A stretch of 64,000 nt of DNA. It comes from Arthrobacter sp. OAP107 (GTDB lineage Bacteria > Actinomycetota > Actinomycetes > Actinomycetales > Micrococcaceae). Shown here piece by piece: positions 54,986 through 62,997 of the stretch. Position 1 is the stretch's first letter. Each line of letters opens with the position of its first letter. Made by a program: the position numbers and the translations under genes. The notes beneath the pieces are model-generated. The model did not search any database. It was not told the origin of the DNA and saw only the letters and a program-made list of their open reading frames with translations. The stretch covers positions 5,022,001-5,086,000 of the forward strand of contig NZ_JBEPOK010000001.1 of the NCBI RefSeq assembly GCF_040546765.1. The letters are read 5' to 3'.

Positions 54986-55960
54986 TTACAGGTCAAGGAC
55001 GAGGCGTTTGCTGCATGACCTGGAGCAGCACAGCATCATGACCTCGTTCGAGGACTTTTCTTCGGGCGTGAGGTAGGAATCACGGTGATCAGGAGTTCCT
55101 TCCAGAACTCCCGTTTCGCACGTTCCACAGGTACCTTCCCGGCATGAGGTCGGAACGTGAAGACCTGCGGCTTCAAGTGTCTCCGCTATCGAGCGGTTGG
55201 CCTCCACGGTAAATACCTCGCCGGATGAATCAATGAGAACCTCGAAGGCCGTATTTTTTCCGTCAAGGGCGCCCGCTTTGGGCCGGAACCTTTCCAGGTG
55301 CAGCGTTGCCGTGTTCGGCGGCCACTGTTCACAGAAGCCTTCCACGGCATCGAGCAGGACGCCTGGGCCGCAGCAATAGACGGCAAGGCCCTCATTCGGG
55401 TTGCTGAGCAGTGACTTGAGGTCAATCAGCCCCGACCGGTCCTGGGGCCAGAGGGTGACTTTGTCACCATACTTTTCCAACTCGGCAGTAAAGGCCATCG
55501 ACGCTTCATTGCGGCCGCCGTAGACCATCCGCCATGAAGCGCCACGTTCCTCACACTTCGCGATCATCGGCAGGATCGGCGTTACACCGATACCACCGGC
55601 AATGAACAGGTATTCCTGGGCGTCCACCAGTTCGAAGTTGTTCAGCGGAGTGCCGCATTCGATCCTGTCGCCCACGGACAGCTTTTCATGAACAAACTGG
55701 GATCCACCGCGGCTCTCAGGCTCGCGCAGAATCCCGACCCGCCAGCGGTCACGATCGCCCGGATCCCCGGAAAGTGAATACTGACGGACCAGGTCAGGCG
55801 TCAAATTCAGGTCGATATGGGCGCCGGGTTCCCAGCCGGGGAACGCGCCGGACACGGGTGCCAAATGCAATGACACGACCCCATCGGCTTCATTGACGAT
55901 GTCAACAATCTGGGCATCCACCACTGAATGCTCCGGGAACGACTTTATTGCGTGAATCAC
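54986..55960 (-). CDS. PDR/VanB-type flavin and 2Fe-2S reductase
   Basis: A reductase of about 324 residues with three domains in order: flavin-binding barrel (RQYSLSGDPGDRDRWRV), NAD-binding domain (FIAGGIGVTPILPMI, then YCCGPGVLLDAV) and a C-terminal plant-type ferredoxin (CREGTCGTC, then a fourth Cys in MLCCSRS). This is the phthalate dioxygenase reductase/vanillate demethylase reductase class, which passes electrons from NADH to an oxygenase. I prefer the GTG at 55960 (AGGTGAG upstream) over one at 55969. The partner here is a Rieske ferredoxin and two amidohydrolase-fold proteins, with no classical oxygenase alpha subunit. Confidence 0.9.
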   Translation of the reverse strand: MIHAIKSFPEHSVVDAQIVDIVNEADGVVSLHLAPVSGAFPGWEPGAHIDLNLTPDLVRQYSLSGDPGDRDRWRVGILREPESRGGSQFVHEKLSVGDRIECGTPLNNFELVDAQEYLFIAGGIGVTPILPMIAKCEERGASWRMVYGGRNEASMAFTAELEKYGDKVTLWPQDRSGLIDLKSLLSNPNEGLAVYCCGPGVLLDAVEGFCEQWPPNTATLHLERFRPKAGALDGKNTAFEVLIDSSGEVFTVEANRSIAETLEAAGLHVPTSCREGTCGTCETGVLEGTPDHRDSYLTPEEKSSNEVMMLCCSRSCSKRLVLDL

Positions 55961-56049
55961 GGTTCTCACCTGTCAGGTTTTGGTTTTTTCGGAAGCCGCG
56001 CCGGCAGGTTTTCCCTTGGGATGCACCCTGCCGACGCCGCTTCCTTGGA

Positions 56050-56586
56050 TCATTCTGCTGGCGCCGGAAGCTGTGTTTCGGTCGCTTGAAGGACGGCGGG
56101 TGCGGCGGTTTCCTGCCTCCGCCTGGTTCCGGGACGTCGGCGGCTGGTGTCAACGACGACAACTTCGTCCTCGATGCTGACGGCGAAGCCCTCCATCACG
56201 TATGGGCCCTTTTGCAGTCCCTCTTCCGGGTTCGTCACGTCCTCGGGTGAGCCGGGAAACACTTCGACGTCGTACTTGCGGACCTTGGCGTTCTGCGGGT
56301 CGTACCAGGACTCTCCGGTGCGGATGTCGAACTCCCAGGCATGCCAGGGACAGCGGATCGAGCGGCCGCGTTCGTAGGTGATGGGAGCATCTGGCTGAGC
56401 GGCGGTGGACTTGCCGAAAATCGTGCCGTAGGCGCAGAGTTCTGCACCGGCGTGGGGGCACTGGTTGAGGAGCGCAAAATACTCGCCGTCAACATTCAGA
56501 ATCCCAATCGACCGGCCCTCAAGTTCCACGATTTTGCGGCCTCCGGGCTTAATTTCATCTGTCCGGGCTACGGCATATTTAGTCAC
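56050..56586 (-). CDS. Rieske 2Fe-2S ferredoxin-like protein
   Basis: A 178-residue protein with the Rieske ligands in CPHAGAELC and CPWHAWEFD (C-x-H and C-x-x-H, about residues 43-45 and 79-82). The interval between the two boxes is longer than in simple ferredoxins (about 33 residues against 15-17), a pattern I know from Rieske proteins next to amidohydrolase genes. There is no mononuclear iron domain, so it is not an oxygenase alpha subunit. A tail of about 30 residues is rich in R, P and A. Start GTG overlaps the amidohydrolase stop (GTGA). It probably carries electrons between the reductase and an amidohydrolase-fold enzyme. Confidence 0.87.
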   Translation of the reverse strand: MTKYAVARTDEIKPGGRKIVELEGRSIGILNVDGEYFALLNQCPHAGAELCAYGTIFGKSTAAQPDAPITYERGRSIRCPWHAWEFDIRTGESWYDPQNAKVRKYDVEVFPGSPEDVTNPEEGLQKGPYVMEGFAVSIEDEVVVVDTSRRRPGTRRRQETAAPAVLQATETQLPAPAE

Positions 56587-57722
56587 TTTGCACTCGTTTC
56601 CAGGCCGAAGAACCGCTGCCCGTTTGTCCTGAAGATTTTCTCCTTCAGTTCCGGCGAAAAACTCGGGGGGAATACCGACTCGGGGGAGTCAAAGTCGAAG
56701 TGCGGATAGTCCGAAGCGAAAAGCACGTTGTCGGGGCAGAACTCCTCGATGATCTCCTGCAGGTGGCGGGGGTTCTGCGGTTCGTCGATGGGCTGGGTGG
56801 AGGCCCAAATGTGATCGTGAATGTACTCTGAGGGTTTGCGCTGAAGGTTCGGCACCTCGCTCCGCAGAGTCTTCCAGTGGTGGTCCAACCGCTGAACGAG
56901 AGGAACAAAGTGTGCGATGTTGCCTTCGACAAACATGACCTTAAGGTCCGGGAACCGGTCAAAAGTTCCCCGGAGAATGAGGCTGAGCATCTGGGCCTGG
57001 ACACTCTGCACGTGAGCGACGTGGTACTCGGCGTGATATGAGGTCCAGCCGGTACCGGTGTTCGCGTGACCCCCGCCCTGGGACAGGTGGATTTGAACGG
57101 GCAGGCCCTGGGCGACGGCAGCTTCGAAAATCGGCCAGTACTTGCGGCTGCCCAGGGGCTCATAGGTCTTGCTCAGACCAAGAAGCGAGATCACGCCGGG
57201 ATGGGAACCGATCCGCTCGATTTCCTTCACGGCCAGATCCGGGGCTTCAAACGGAACGGTCATGGAGGTCCGGAGCCGGGGTTCGGGGCGGACGAGGTGT
57301 TCGATCTGCCAATCGTTGAGCGCGCTGCACAGCGGTTCGGCGAGGTCCGGATCCAGGGCCTGGGCTGCCGGGTTTAGTGTCTGCCCGCCGGGAGAAAGGC
57401 ACTGCAGCACTCCGAGTTCGATGTTGTAGAGATCCAGAAGCTGGGACCGGATAAGGTCCAGGTCGGATCCGGGGTAGCCCTCTTCAGGCCAGGCGTCCGC
57501 GCGCATCGCACCGCCGTACATTTGGGGGTATTCGCTGATCTGCTGAAGCCCGGTGGTGGTACGCATGCCATATTCCTGCAGCCGCTGCTGAACCCGAGAG
57601 GAAAGGTATTCGTTGATTGCCCCTATCTTGGGGAGCGGGTGAATGTCGACGTCGGTGATGCCGGTCCCCACGACGGGCTTCGACAGGGTCTCGGTGGTGG
57701 CGTCGGTGTTGAGAGTGGTCAT
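56583..57722 (-). CDS. Amidohydrolase-fold metalloenzyme 2
   Basis: A 379-residue amidohydrolase_2 (ACMSD-like TIM barrel) protein. Metal ligands expected from the family are visible: VDIHP (D-x-H, Asp26 and His28), the strand-5 His in VQIHLSQ, and ASDYPHFD near the C-terminus. FVEGNIAHFVPLVQRLDHHW is shared in pattern with the next protein. Family members include decarboxylases and hydrolases, and at least one described diiron monooxygenase (PtmU3). It lies four bases after amidohydrolase 1 and overlaps the Rieske gene, so the three are tightly coupled. Confidence 0.87.
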   Translation of the reverse strand: MTTLNTDATTETLSKPVVGTGITDVDIHPLPKIGAINEYLSSRVQQRLQEYGMRTTTGLQQISEYPQMYGGAMRADAWPEEGYPGSDLDLIRSQLLDLYNIELGVLQCLSPGGQTLNPAAQALDPDLAEPLCSALNDWQIEHLVRPEPRLRTSMTVPFEAPDLAVKEIERIGSHPGVISLLGLSKTYEPLGSRKYWPIFEAAVAQGLPVQIHLSQGGGHANTGTGWTSYHAEYHVAHVQSVQAQMLSLILRGTFDRFPDLKVMFVEGNIAHFVPLVQRLDHHWKTLRSEVPNLQRKPSEYIHDHIWASTQPIDEPQNPRHLQEIIEEFCPDNVLFASDYPHFDFDSPESVFPPSFSPELKEKIFRTNGQRFFGLETSAK

Positions 57723-57726
57723 GGCT

Positions 57727-58857
57727 TTACTTCGCCTCTCCCTGGCTCGCAGGTTTGACTAGGTTGTAAAGGTCGGCCGCGTTCTGCCGGTAAATCCGAT
57801 CCAGGAGGGCTGGGTCGCTGGTGCCCGTTTCGATGCTCCGGGGACCGGAGGCATGCTGATGCGGATAGTCGCTGGAGTAGACAAGCATGCGGTCAGAGCC
57901 CATGCGGTCCACTGTCTTATCGAGCTGGCCGGGCAGTTCCGCGCCGTCGGTCGGGCTGGTGGTGAACACAAAATGTTTGCGGATAAGTTCCGACGGTGGG
58001 ATATCTACCCAGGGAAAATCTGGCCTGTAGCTCTTCCAGAGCTTGTCAAACTTCCACATGTAGGCTGGCAGCCAGTTGAAGCCGACCTCGGAGACAACCA
58101 CCTTTGTCTTCGGGAATTTCTGCAGGACGCCTTCGGACACGATGGAGCTGATCTGTGCCTCCAGGTTGGAAGTCTGTCCGACGTACCACTCGAGATGGGT
58201 GGTGGGCCAGCCCACCGACGTTGGCGGCTGCCTGAAGACGCCTCCGATGTGGATGGCGACGGGAAGGCCTGCACGTTCTGCTGCTTCCCAGATAGGCCAG
58301 TTGATCTGGCGGCCGTACAGAAGCTCTGACTGGCCAAGCAGCAATACCTGTACGAACCGGTCGTCCTTGGCCCAGTGATCGATTTCCGCTGCTGCCGCTT
58401 CCGGTGTGCCGAGGGGAACAACGATGGATGCGCGGAGACGTGAGTCTTTGGACAGCCATTCGTTGGCGATCCACTCATTGAGGGCCCGCGCATGGGCCTG
58501 CTCGCGGCGAGGCTGATGAATCTGCTGCGTTGCGTACAGGCAGTTGAGAATGGCGTAATCGGTGAACCCGTCACCGAAAACGTCCGTCACCAGGTTTTCG
58601 ACCGTGGTCGCTGCCCGGCCGTTCTCATCCTTGGCGGAGTCGGAACGCTGGGCGATAGCCGAGCCGGCCGGGTGATAGTTCGGTTCGTACGAGGGTGCCA
58701 TCTGGGCGACGAGCTGATCGTGCCAGTAGTCGTCCAGGTAGGGCAGGAGCTGGCGGGCTGATTCAAGTACGGGATGAACGTCGCAGTCAACGACGGCAGC
58801 TTCGGGAGCCCCAGGCTGCAGTTCGCCAGTAGCTTCGCTTTCTTGGACAAGACTCAT
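57727..58857 (-). CDS. Amidohydrolase-fold metalloenzyme 1
   Basis: A 376-residue amidohydrolase_2 protein, first in its operon. CDVHP gives Asp26 and His28, VAIHIGG the next His and SSDYPHQH the C-terminal Asp. The motif VVSEVGFNWLPAYMWKFDKL matches the equivalent part of amidohydrolase 2, so the two are paralogues, presumably forming a heteromer. ATG at 58857 after GGAAGGAAAGAG. The leader carries a GGATCC heptad operator at 58918. With the Rieske protein and the reductase it forms what looks like a redox module. Confidence 0.87.
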   Translation of the reverse strand: MSLVQESEATGELQPGAPEAAVVDCDVHPVLESARQLLPYLDDYWHDQLVAQMAPSYEPNYHPAGSAIAQRSDSAKDENGRAATTVENLVTDVFGDGFTDYAILNCLYATQQIHQPRREQAHARALNEWIANEWLSKDSRLRASIVVPLGTPEAAAAEIDHWAKDDRFVQVLLLGQSELLYGRQINWPIWEAAERAGLPVAIHIGGVFRQPPTSVGWPTTHLEWYVGQTSNLEAQISSIVSEGVLQKFPKTKVVVSEVGFNWLPAYMWKFDKLWKSYRPDFPWVDIPPSELIRKHFVFTTSPTDGAELPGQLDKTVDRMGSDRMLVYSSDYPHQHASGPRSIETGTSDPALLDRIYRQNAADLYNLVKPASQGEAK

Positions 58858-58917
58858 ATGAATCTCTTTCCTTCCACTTCATTGGAGTTAGGAAAAGTCG
58901 GGGAGGGAAATATCCCG

Positions 58918-58935
58918 GATCCTGGATCCAGGATC
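58918..58935. promoter_or_regulatory. GGATCC heptad operator, copy 4
   Basis: GATCCTGGATCCAGGATC, identical to the copy at 38250-38267 together with six bases to the left and one to the right. It stands 61 bp upstream of the amidohydrolase start. On the minus strand it lies between TAGATC and GATATT, which could be weak -35 and -10 elements with 17-bp spacing. Confidence 0.6.
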
Positions 58936-59010
58936 TAATAAAAAAAGGGTACGTTATCGTGAGCCGGATCTCAAGAAGGAGATTGTTGAGGCTCCTCCCG
59001 CCTGCTGCAT

Positions 59011-60348
59011 TCAGTGGACTTCGTCCAAGGCTGCGTCCCGCGTCTCGGGCAGGGCGAGGGTGCTCAGCAAGCTCAGGAGTACCAGAAGCGCCATCATAAT
59101 TCCGACAGCCCAGCTTCCGTAGGATGTGAGCAGGGAGCCGATGATGAGTGGCGGGACGGCGCCCCCGATGATGCCGCTAACGTGGAATGCCAGGCTCGCC
59201 CCTGTGTAACGGTACCGCGTCGCAAAGATCTCAGGAATGAAGGATGCCAAGGGCCCGTAAAAGATGCCCATGACGGCTGATGTCCCCATAACCCCGAGGA
59301 AGAACAGGAACGGCGAACCCGTGTCAAGCAGTGGTATGACAATGAAGGACCAGGGCAACGCCAGGCTAAAGCCCAGGATCATCATTCGACGGCGTCCGTA
59401 TTTGTCGCAGAGAACGGCAGAGACGGCAGTGACAGCCATTAGGGCAACTCCGCCCAGAATACCGCCTACCAGGATTAGCGTCCGCGGGTGATGCACCGAG
59501 GAGCTCGCATACCCGAGGAGGAACGTTCCGCCCATGAAGCTGTAGATGTACGCCGCGAGAATGCAGCCGCCGGCCAAGACTACTTTGCCGCTCTGATGGC
59601 GAAACAGTTCCGCGATGGGCGCCTTGACCTGCCCTGTCTTCTTTTTCTCAGCACGGAATACTGGCGTCTCATCGATCGAGAGCCGCACATAGAGGGCGAT
59701 GATGACGAGGACGGCGCTGAAAAGGAACGGCACTCTCCAGCCCCAGGACAGGAATGCCTCGCTTTTTTCTCCCATGGTGAAGTTGACGACAAGGAAGACT
59801 GCATTCGTCAGTACAAGGCCGGCGCCCACACCCAATTGGGTGAACATGCCGTAGAGTCCACGCTTGTTGGCTGGGGCATACTCTGCACTCAGCAGTGCCG
59901 AGCCTGCCCATTCACCGCCGACTGCTACTCCCTGCAGCAGGCGCAGGCTCATCAGAATAACGGGAGCCGCTATGCCGATCGTTGCCGCCCCGGGCAGAAG
60001 GCCTACGGCGACTGTCGAAAGGCCCATGATGAGCAGCGTGGCGACCAGGGTTTTCTTCCGCCCCAGACGATCACCAAAGTGACCGAAAATTGCGGCACCC
60101 AGTGGGCGCGAAAGAAAGGCGACAGCGAACGTGGCAAATGAAGCCGTTGCTGCCAGCGCCGGGGTCATCTCCGGGAAGAAGACTGTGGGAAAAACCAGCG
60201 CCGCTGCGGTGCCGTAGATAAAAAAGTCGTAGTACTCGATCGCGGTGCCGACAAAGCTCGCAAAGGCGACTTTCTTCATGATCGGGGGGGACGTGTCACC
60301 ATGTCGCTCCGCTGTCACTGTGGGCCCGGTGGTGGAATTATTGCTCAT
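59011..60348 (-). CDS. MFS transporter, metabolite:H+ symporter (MHS) family
   Basis: A 445-residue, 12-helix permease. IEYYDFFIYGTAAALVFP (about residues 37-54), FGHFGDRLGRKKTL and LRLLQGVAVGGEWAGSALLS are typical of MHS carriers (shikimate, citrate, alpha-ketoglutarate, proline/betaine). ATG at 60348 after GAAAGG. It lies 70 bp downstream of a small gene in the same direction and convergent with nothing, so the two may be one unit. It may import the substrate of the amidohydrolase/Rieske route. Confidence 0.9.
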   Translation of the reverse strand: MSNNSTTGPTVTAERHGDTSPPIMKKVAFASFVGTAIEYYDFFIYGTAAALVFPTVFFPEMTPALAATASFATFAVAFLSRPLGAAIFGHFGDRLGRKKTLVATLLIMGLSTVAVGLLPGAATIGIAAPVILMSLRLLQGVAVGGEWAGSALLSAEYAPANKRGLYGMFTQLGVGAGLVLTNAVFLVVNFTMGEKSEAFLSWGWRVPFLFSAVLVIIALYVRLSIDETPVFRAEKKKTGQVKAPIAELFRHQSGKVVLAGGCILAAYIYSFMGGTFLLGYASSSVHHPRTLILVGGILGGVALMAVTAVSAVLCDKYGRRRMMILGFSLALPWSFIVIPLLDTGSPFLFFLGVMGTSAVMGIFYGPLASFIPEIFATRYRYTGASLAFHVSGIIGGAVPPLIIGSLLTSYGSWAVGIMMALLVLLSLLSTLALPETRDAALDEVH

Positions 60349-60417
60349 CTCGTACCTTTCGCGCTGGCCTTTTGGGCATCAGGCAAGTTTCGTTTCCGTT
60401 TGGGGAAGAGTGGCGGC

Positions 60418-60744
60418 TCATAGCGAGGCAGAAGTTCCTGCGTCCTGACGTGCAGGCATTGGGCTCTGCAGCCAGATCTCATGGCCCTGTGACTTTTCGA
60501 TGATTCGCCTGCCGCAACCCTCGACTACCAGCCACGCAACCGAAGCATCCGACATCGCATCATCGATGCGGCCGCTGATAACCCGCCCGGGTTCGAGTCT
60601 GACTTCCACCTCGAGCCCGATGAGCAGGTTCCACTGGTCAAATCTTCGGGCAGCTACTCCCGGCGCCCTTCCCCGAGGTTCCCGGTTTGGCAGGCCGGAC
60701 TGGTGGCTGTTGTGAGGGAGCGTGCACCCCGTGAACGCTTTCAT
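60418..60744 (-). CDS. Hypothetical protein with a small beta-barrel-like segment
   Basis: A 108-residue protein from ATG 60744 after AAAGGAGTTTCA. The N-terminal 40 residues are polar. The rest (LLIGLEVEVRLEPGRVISGR, then AWLVVEGCGRRIIEKSQG) alternates like the strands of an Sm- or SH3-like barrel. No family is recognised. It precedes the MHS permease gene and follows a leader of about 250 bp that contains an imperfect TTGGT operator, so it may be co-regulated with the island. Confidence 0.55.
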   Translation of the reverse strand: MKAFTGCTLPHNSHQSGLPNREPRGRAPGVAARRFDQWNLLIGLEVEVRLEPGRVISGRIDDAMSDASVAWLVVEGCGRRIIEKSQGHEIWLQSPMPARQDAGTSASL

Positions 60745-61377
60745 TGAAACTCCTTTTTCGAATACGGCTCTGGTTGTAGGACCTTTGAATAACGAGGGAG
60801 AGCCACAAGGCCCTGCCGGCTCCGACAACCGCGGCAGCCGTGCAATTACTGCATACTAAGTCCGCAGGCATTCATGGGTAGAAGGCTGCTGCTCGTCGCC
60901 GTTATTCGGCCACGCCCGACAGGTATCCGCCGAGTACCACGAGGACGGGCAGAACGGCTTTCCACTATTGGGCCTCCAGTATTGTCCACATTGATCAATC
61001 TTGGTGCTACCACTCGCAAGTTTGGCATGACCGTACTGTGTGGTCAAGCCCACATTTGGTACCCCAGCGAAGCGAGGGCCGCCAGTCTCCGCTCATCACG
61101 GCACGCAAAATCACGGCTCTGGCCGTCGCCTGACCCGCCGGGGAATAAAGCAACAACGGCGCGAACCCTTGGATGCCAGAGGACTCATCCCCTCACCCGC
61201 CTGGGGACCAACGTGGAAAGTCCGAGCATGATCGCGTGCACGCACTACCGTCCAAGTGAGTCCCACTATGGATAATGGGTCCGGGCCGGCAATCTCTTCG
61301 GCCCGGCTGGCTGAAAGGTCAGCACCAGAGACATGTCACGCGTCTACGCCGCCGCGCGGGAGGGCGGTCTGGAGTTT
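60745..61377. other. Intergenic region with imperfect TTGGT operator
   Basis: About 630 bp. TTGGTGCTACCAC at 61001-61013 is one mismatch from the TTGGTnnnACCAA dyad and lies 257 bp upstream of the small gene. Next to it, GGGCCTCCAGTATTG (60970-60984) resembles GGGCCTCCAATATAG at 62495-62509 beside the next operator. Short frames here are not convincing. Confidence 0.45.
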
Positions 61378-62319
61378 CTACGTGAGCGGCTCCCGCTCGC
61401 TTCCATCAGAGCAGTAGTCTGCCGCCGCCTCTGGTGCTGTACAGCTTCGGTCCAAATCGACGATCGAGGAATCGTCTGCGGCATCAAGGCCCTGGCTGGC
61501 TGCGGCGACGAGTTCCTGCCCGACCGTGTTAAAGATCCGGGCATTGAATCCAACAGCTGCTGCAGTTCTCAATACGAGGTCTGCGTCCTTGACGAAGATG
61601 GACAAATGAGTCTCAACGGGGCGTTGCTCGGCCGCTTGTATCATTCGCGGCCCTCTATCGATGAGCATCCACGATGCTCCAGCGCCCGCAGTGACCGCCT
61701 CGAGCACGCGGCTTGAATCCAGTCCAAGTGCGCGGGCAAAATCGATAGCTTCCGCGGCAACAGCGAGATGGGATGCCGCCAACAATTGATTCACCATTTT
61801 GTAGGCCTGACCATCTCCGGCCGCACCGCCACAGTCTTGGATCGTACCCATTGTTTCCAGGATGCCGCGCAGGGCTTTCAGGTCGTTCGGGTGGCCCGCC
61901 GCAAAGAGTTTTAACTGACCGTTGATAGCGCCGGTGACACCGCCGGTTACCGGGCAGTCGACGACACCGATTCCGCGTTCGCCCAGCACCAGCGCAAAGT
62001 CCTTCACCGCGTCCACGCCGACGGTGCTCAGCACCACAAGTGTCTTAATGGTTCCGGCTCCGGACAGTAATCGGGAATCCAGGAGCGCGAACAACTGCTC
62101 GCCGGTTGCAACCACAACGAACAAAGCGTCAGCGTTGGCGATATCGTCAGCGCTGGTTGAAGATGGTATCCCCAGTTCTAGGGCCTTGGTGACCTGCCGT
62201 GGGTTTAGGTCCACCGTTCTTACGCGGTGGCCGCCGGCATGAATCTGGTGTGCCATCGGAAGGCCCATGGCGCCAATGCCGAGAAACCCAATCAGCGGCC
62301 GGGCCGACTTTTCGATCAC
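61378..62319 (-). CDS. Beta-hydroxyacid dehydrogenase (3-hydroxyisobutyrate dehydrogenase family)
   Basis: A protein of about 313 residues with the N-terminal GFLGIGAMGLPMAHQIHAGG Rossmann motif (about residues 9-28), the substrate signature DCPVTGGVTGAINGQL (about 117-132) and the catalytic lysine in GQAYKMVNQLLAAS. This family oxidises 3-hydroxyisobutyrate or reduces tartronate semialdehyde. I prefer the GTG at 62319; an ATG at 62451 would add 44 residues unlike the family. The C-terminal tail is longer than usual by about 15 residues. A promoter with a perfect operator is upstream. Substrate in this pathway is unknown. Confidence 0.85.
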   Translation of the reverse strand: MIEKSARPLIGFLGIGAMGLPMAHQIHAGGHRVRTVDLNPRQVTKALELGIPSSTSADDIANADALFVVVATGEQLFALLDSRLLSGAGTIKTLVVLSTVGVDAVKDFALVLGERGIGVVDCPVTGGVTGAINGQLKLFAAGHPNDLKALRGILETMGTIQDCGGAAGDGQAYKMVNQLLAASHLAVAAEAIDFARALGLDSSRVLEAVTAGAGASWMLIDRGPRMIQAAEQRPVETHLSIFVKDADLVLRTAAAVGFNARIFNTVGQELVAAASQGLDAADDSSIVDLDRSCTAPEAAADYCSDGSEREPLT

Positions 62320-62501
62320 GCTGGTTTTCCGGCCCGGACGGCAAAGAAGTGCCCAGCTCTGGAGGGGCTGGGGCACATCTGGGGAATTTCGCTCAGGCAC
62401 ATGGCCCAACTTGCCGGTCTTGCTGCAGCTGTCACTGATTTCCTTTCGCATCCGTTTCGGCCTCGAGCAAGACTAGACTCGGCACCAGACTATGGGCCTC
62501 C

Positions 62502-62531
62502 AATATAGTTTTTGGTGCTACCAATTGTCTA
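62502..62531 (-). promoter_or_regulatory. Promoter with internal TTGGT operator for the beta-hydroxyacid dehydrogenase
   Basis: Read leftward: -35 TAGACA (62531-62526), 18-bp spacer, -10 TATATT (62507-62502). The spacer holds the perfect dyad TTGGTGCTACCAA (62512-62524). The same -35 and operator arrangement occurs before the MFS gene at 40256-40284. Confidence 0.7.
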
Positions 62532-62997
62532 TAGCACGCGTCGGCAAACAGATTAGGAACAAACGGCGCCAGCGGTCTCAGGTAACCGAACGTCTGCCTT
62601 TACTGGAGCGATCGATTTGGCCCCGGAGCCGGAGTAACGGCTGCGGGGCGAGCATGCGAGGTGGGGCAGCTTCACCTTCTTCCCCGCACCTGTCAGCTTC
62701 AACTACACCCCAACCTGACGTCAGGCAACGGCTCAAGAGACGTAAGAGTGGAGTCCGTTTTCGTTTTTCTTGACGCACTCTTGTAAAGGTCTTGGATCCC
62801 AACCTGACACAGCCAGTCCCGCAAGACGGTTCTCCAGCGACGTACTCTCGACTCGTTCCCTACTGGCAACGGGGGGTGCCTCACGCACTACACCGACGCA
62901 GCGCCCACAGAGTGGCCACGCCGGTGTCGGGTGATACCCAACGTCACACAACGCGACGGCATCCAGATCCGGAACGGCAACGTCCTACCCTTGACTG
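62532..62997. other. Non-coding gap
   Basis: About 465 bp before the lipoprotein gene. I looked for a cobalamin or thiamine riboswitch because an ECF transporter follows, and saw none of their conserved boxes. CAACCTGAC occurs twice (62711-62719 and 62800-62808). No gene is visible. Confidence 0.4.

Noticed and set aside
38250..58935. GGATCC repeats as cloning-linker or vector contamination (BamHI sites)
   Set aside because: They lie at four separate promoters, keep seven-base phasing and have different flanks, which linkers would not do.
60874..61275. A 133-codon frame in the gap before the beta-hydroxyacid dehydrogenase gene
   Set aside because: Basic, low-complexity translation without a family match or ribosome-binding site; the operator at 61001 lies within it.
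61378..62451. The longer form of the beta-hydroxyacid dehydrogenase starting at ATG 62451
   Set aside because: The extra 44 residues are unlike the family, whose Rossmann motif begins close to the N-terminus. It remains possible because the promoter is nearer to this ATG.
62532..62997. A cobalamin or thiamine riboswitch before the ECF transporter
   Set aside because: None of the conserved boxes of either riboswitch could be found on the plus strand.
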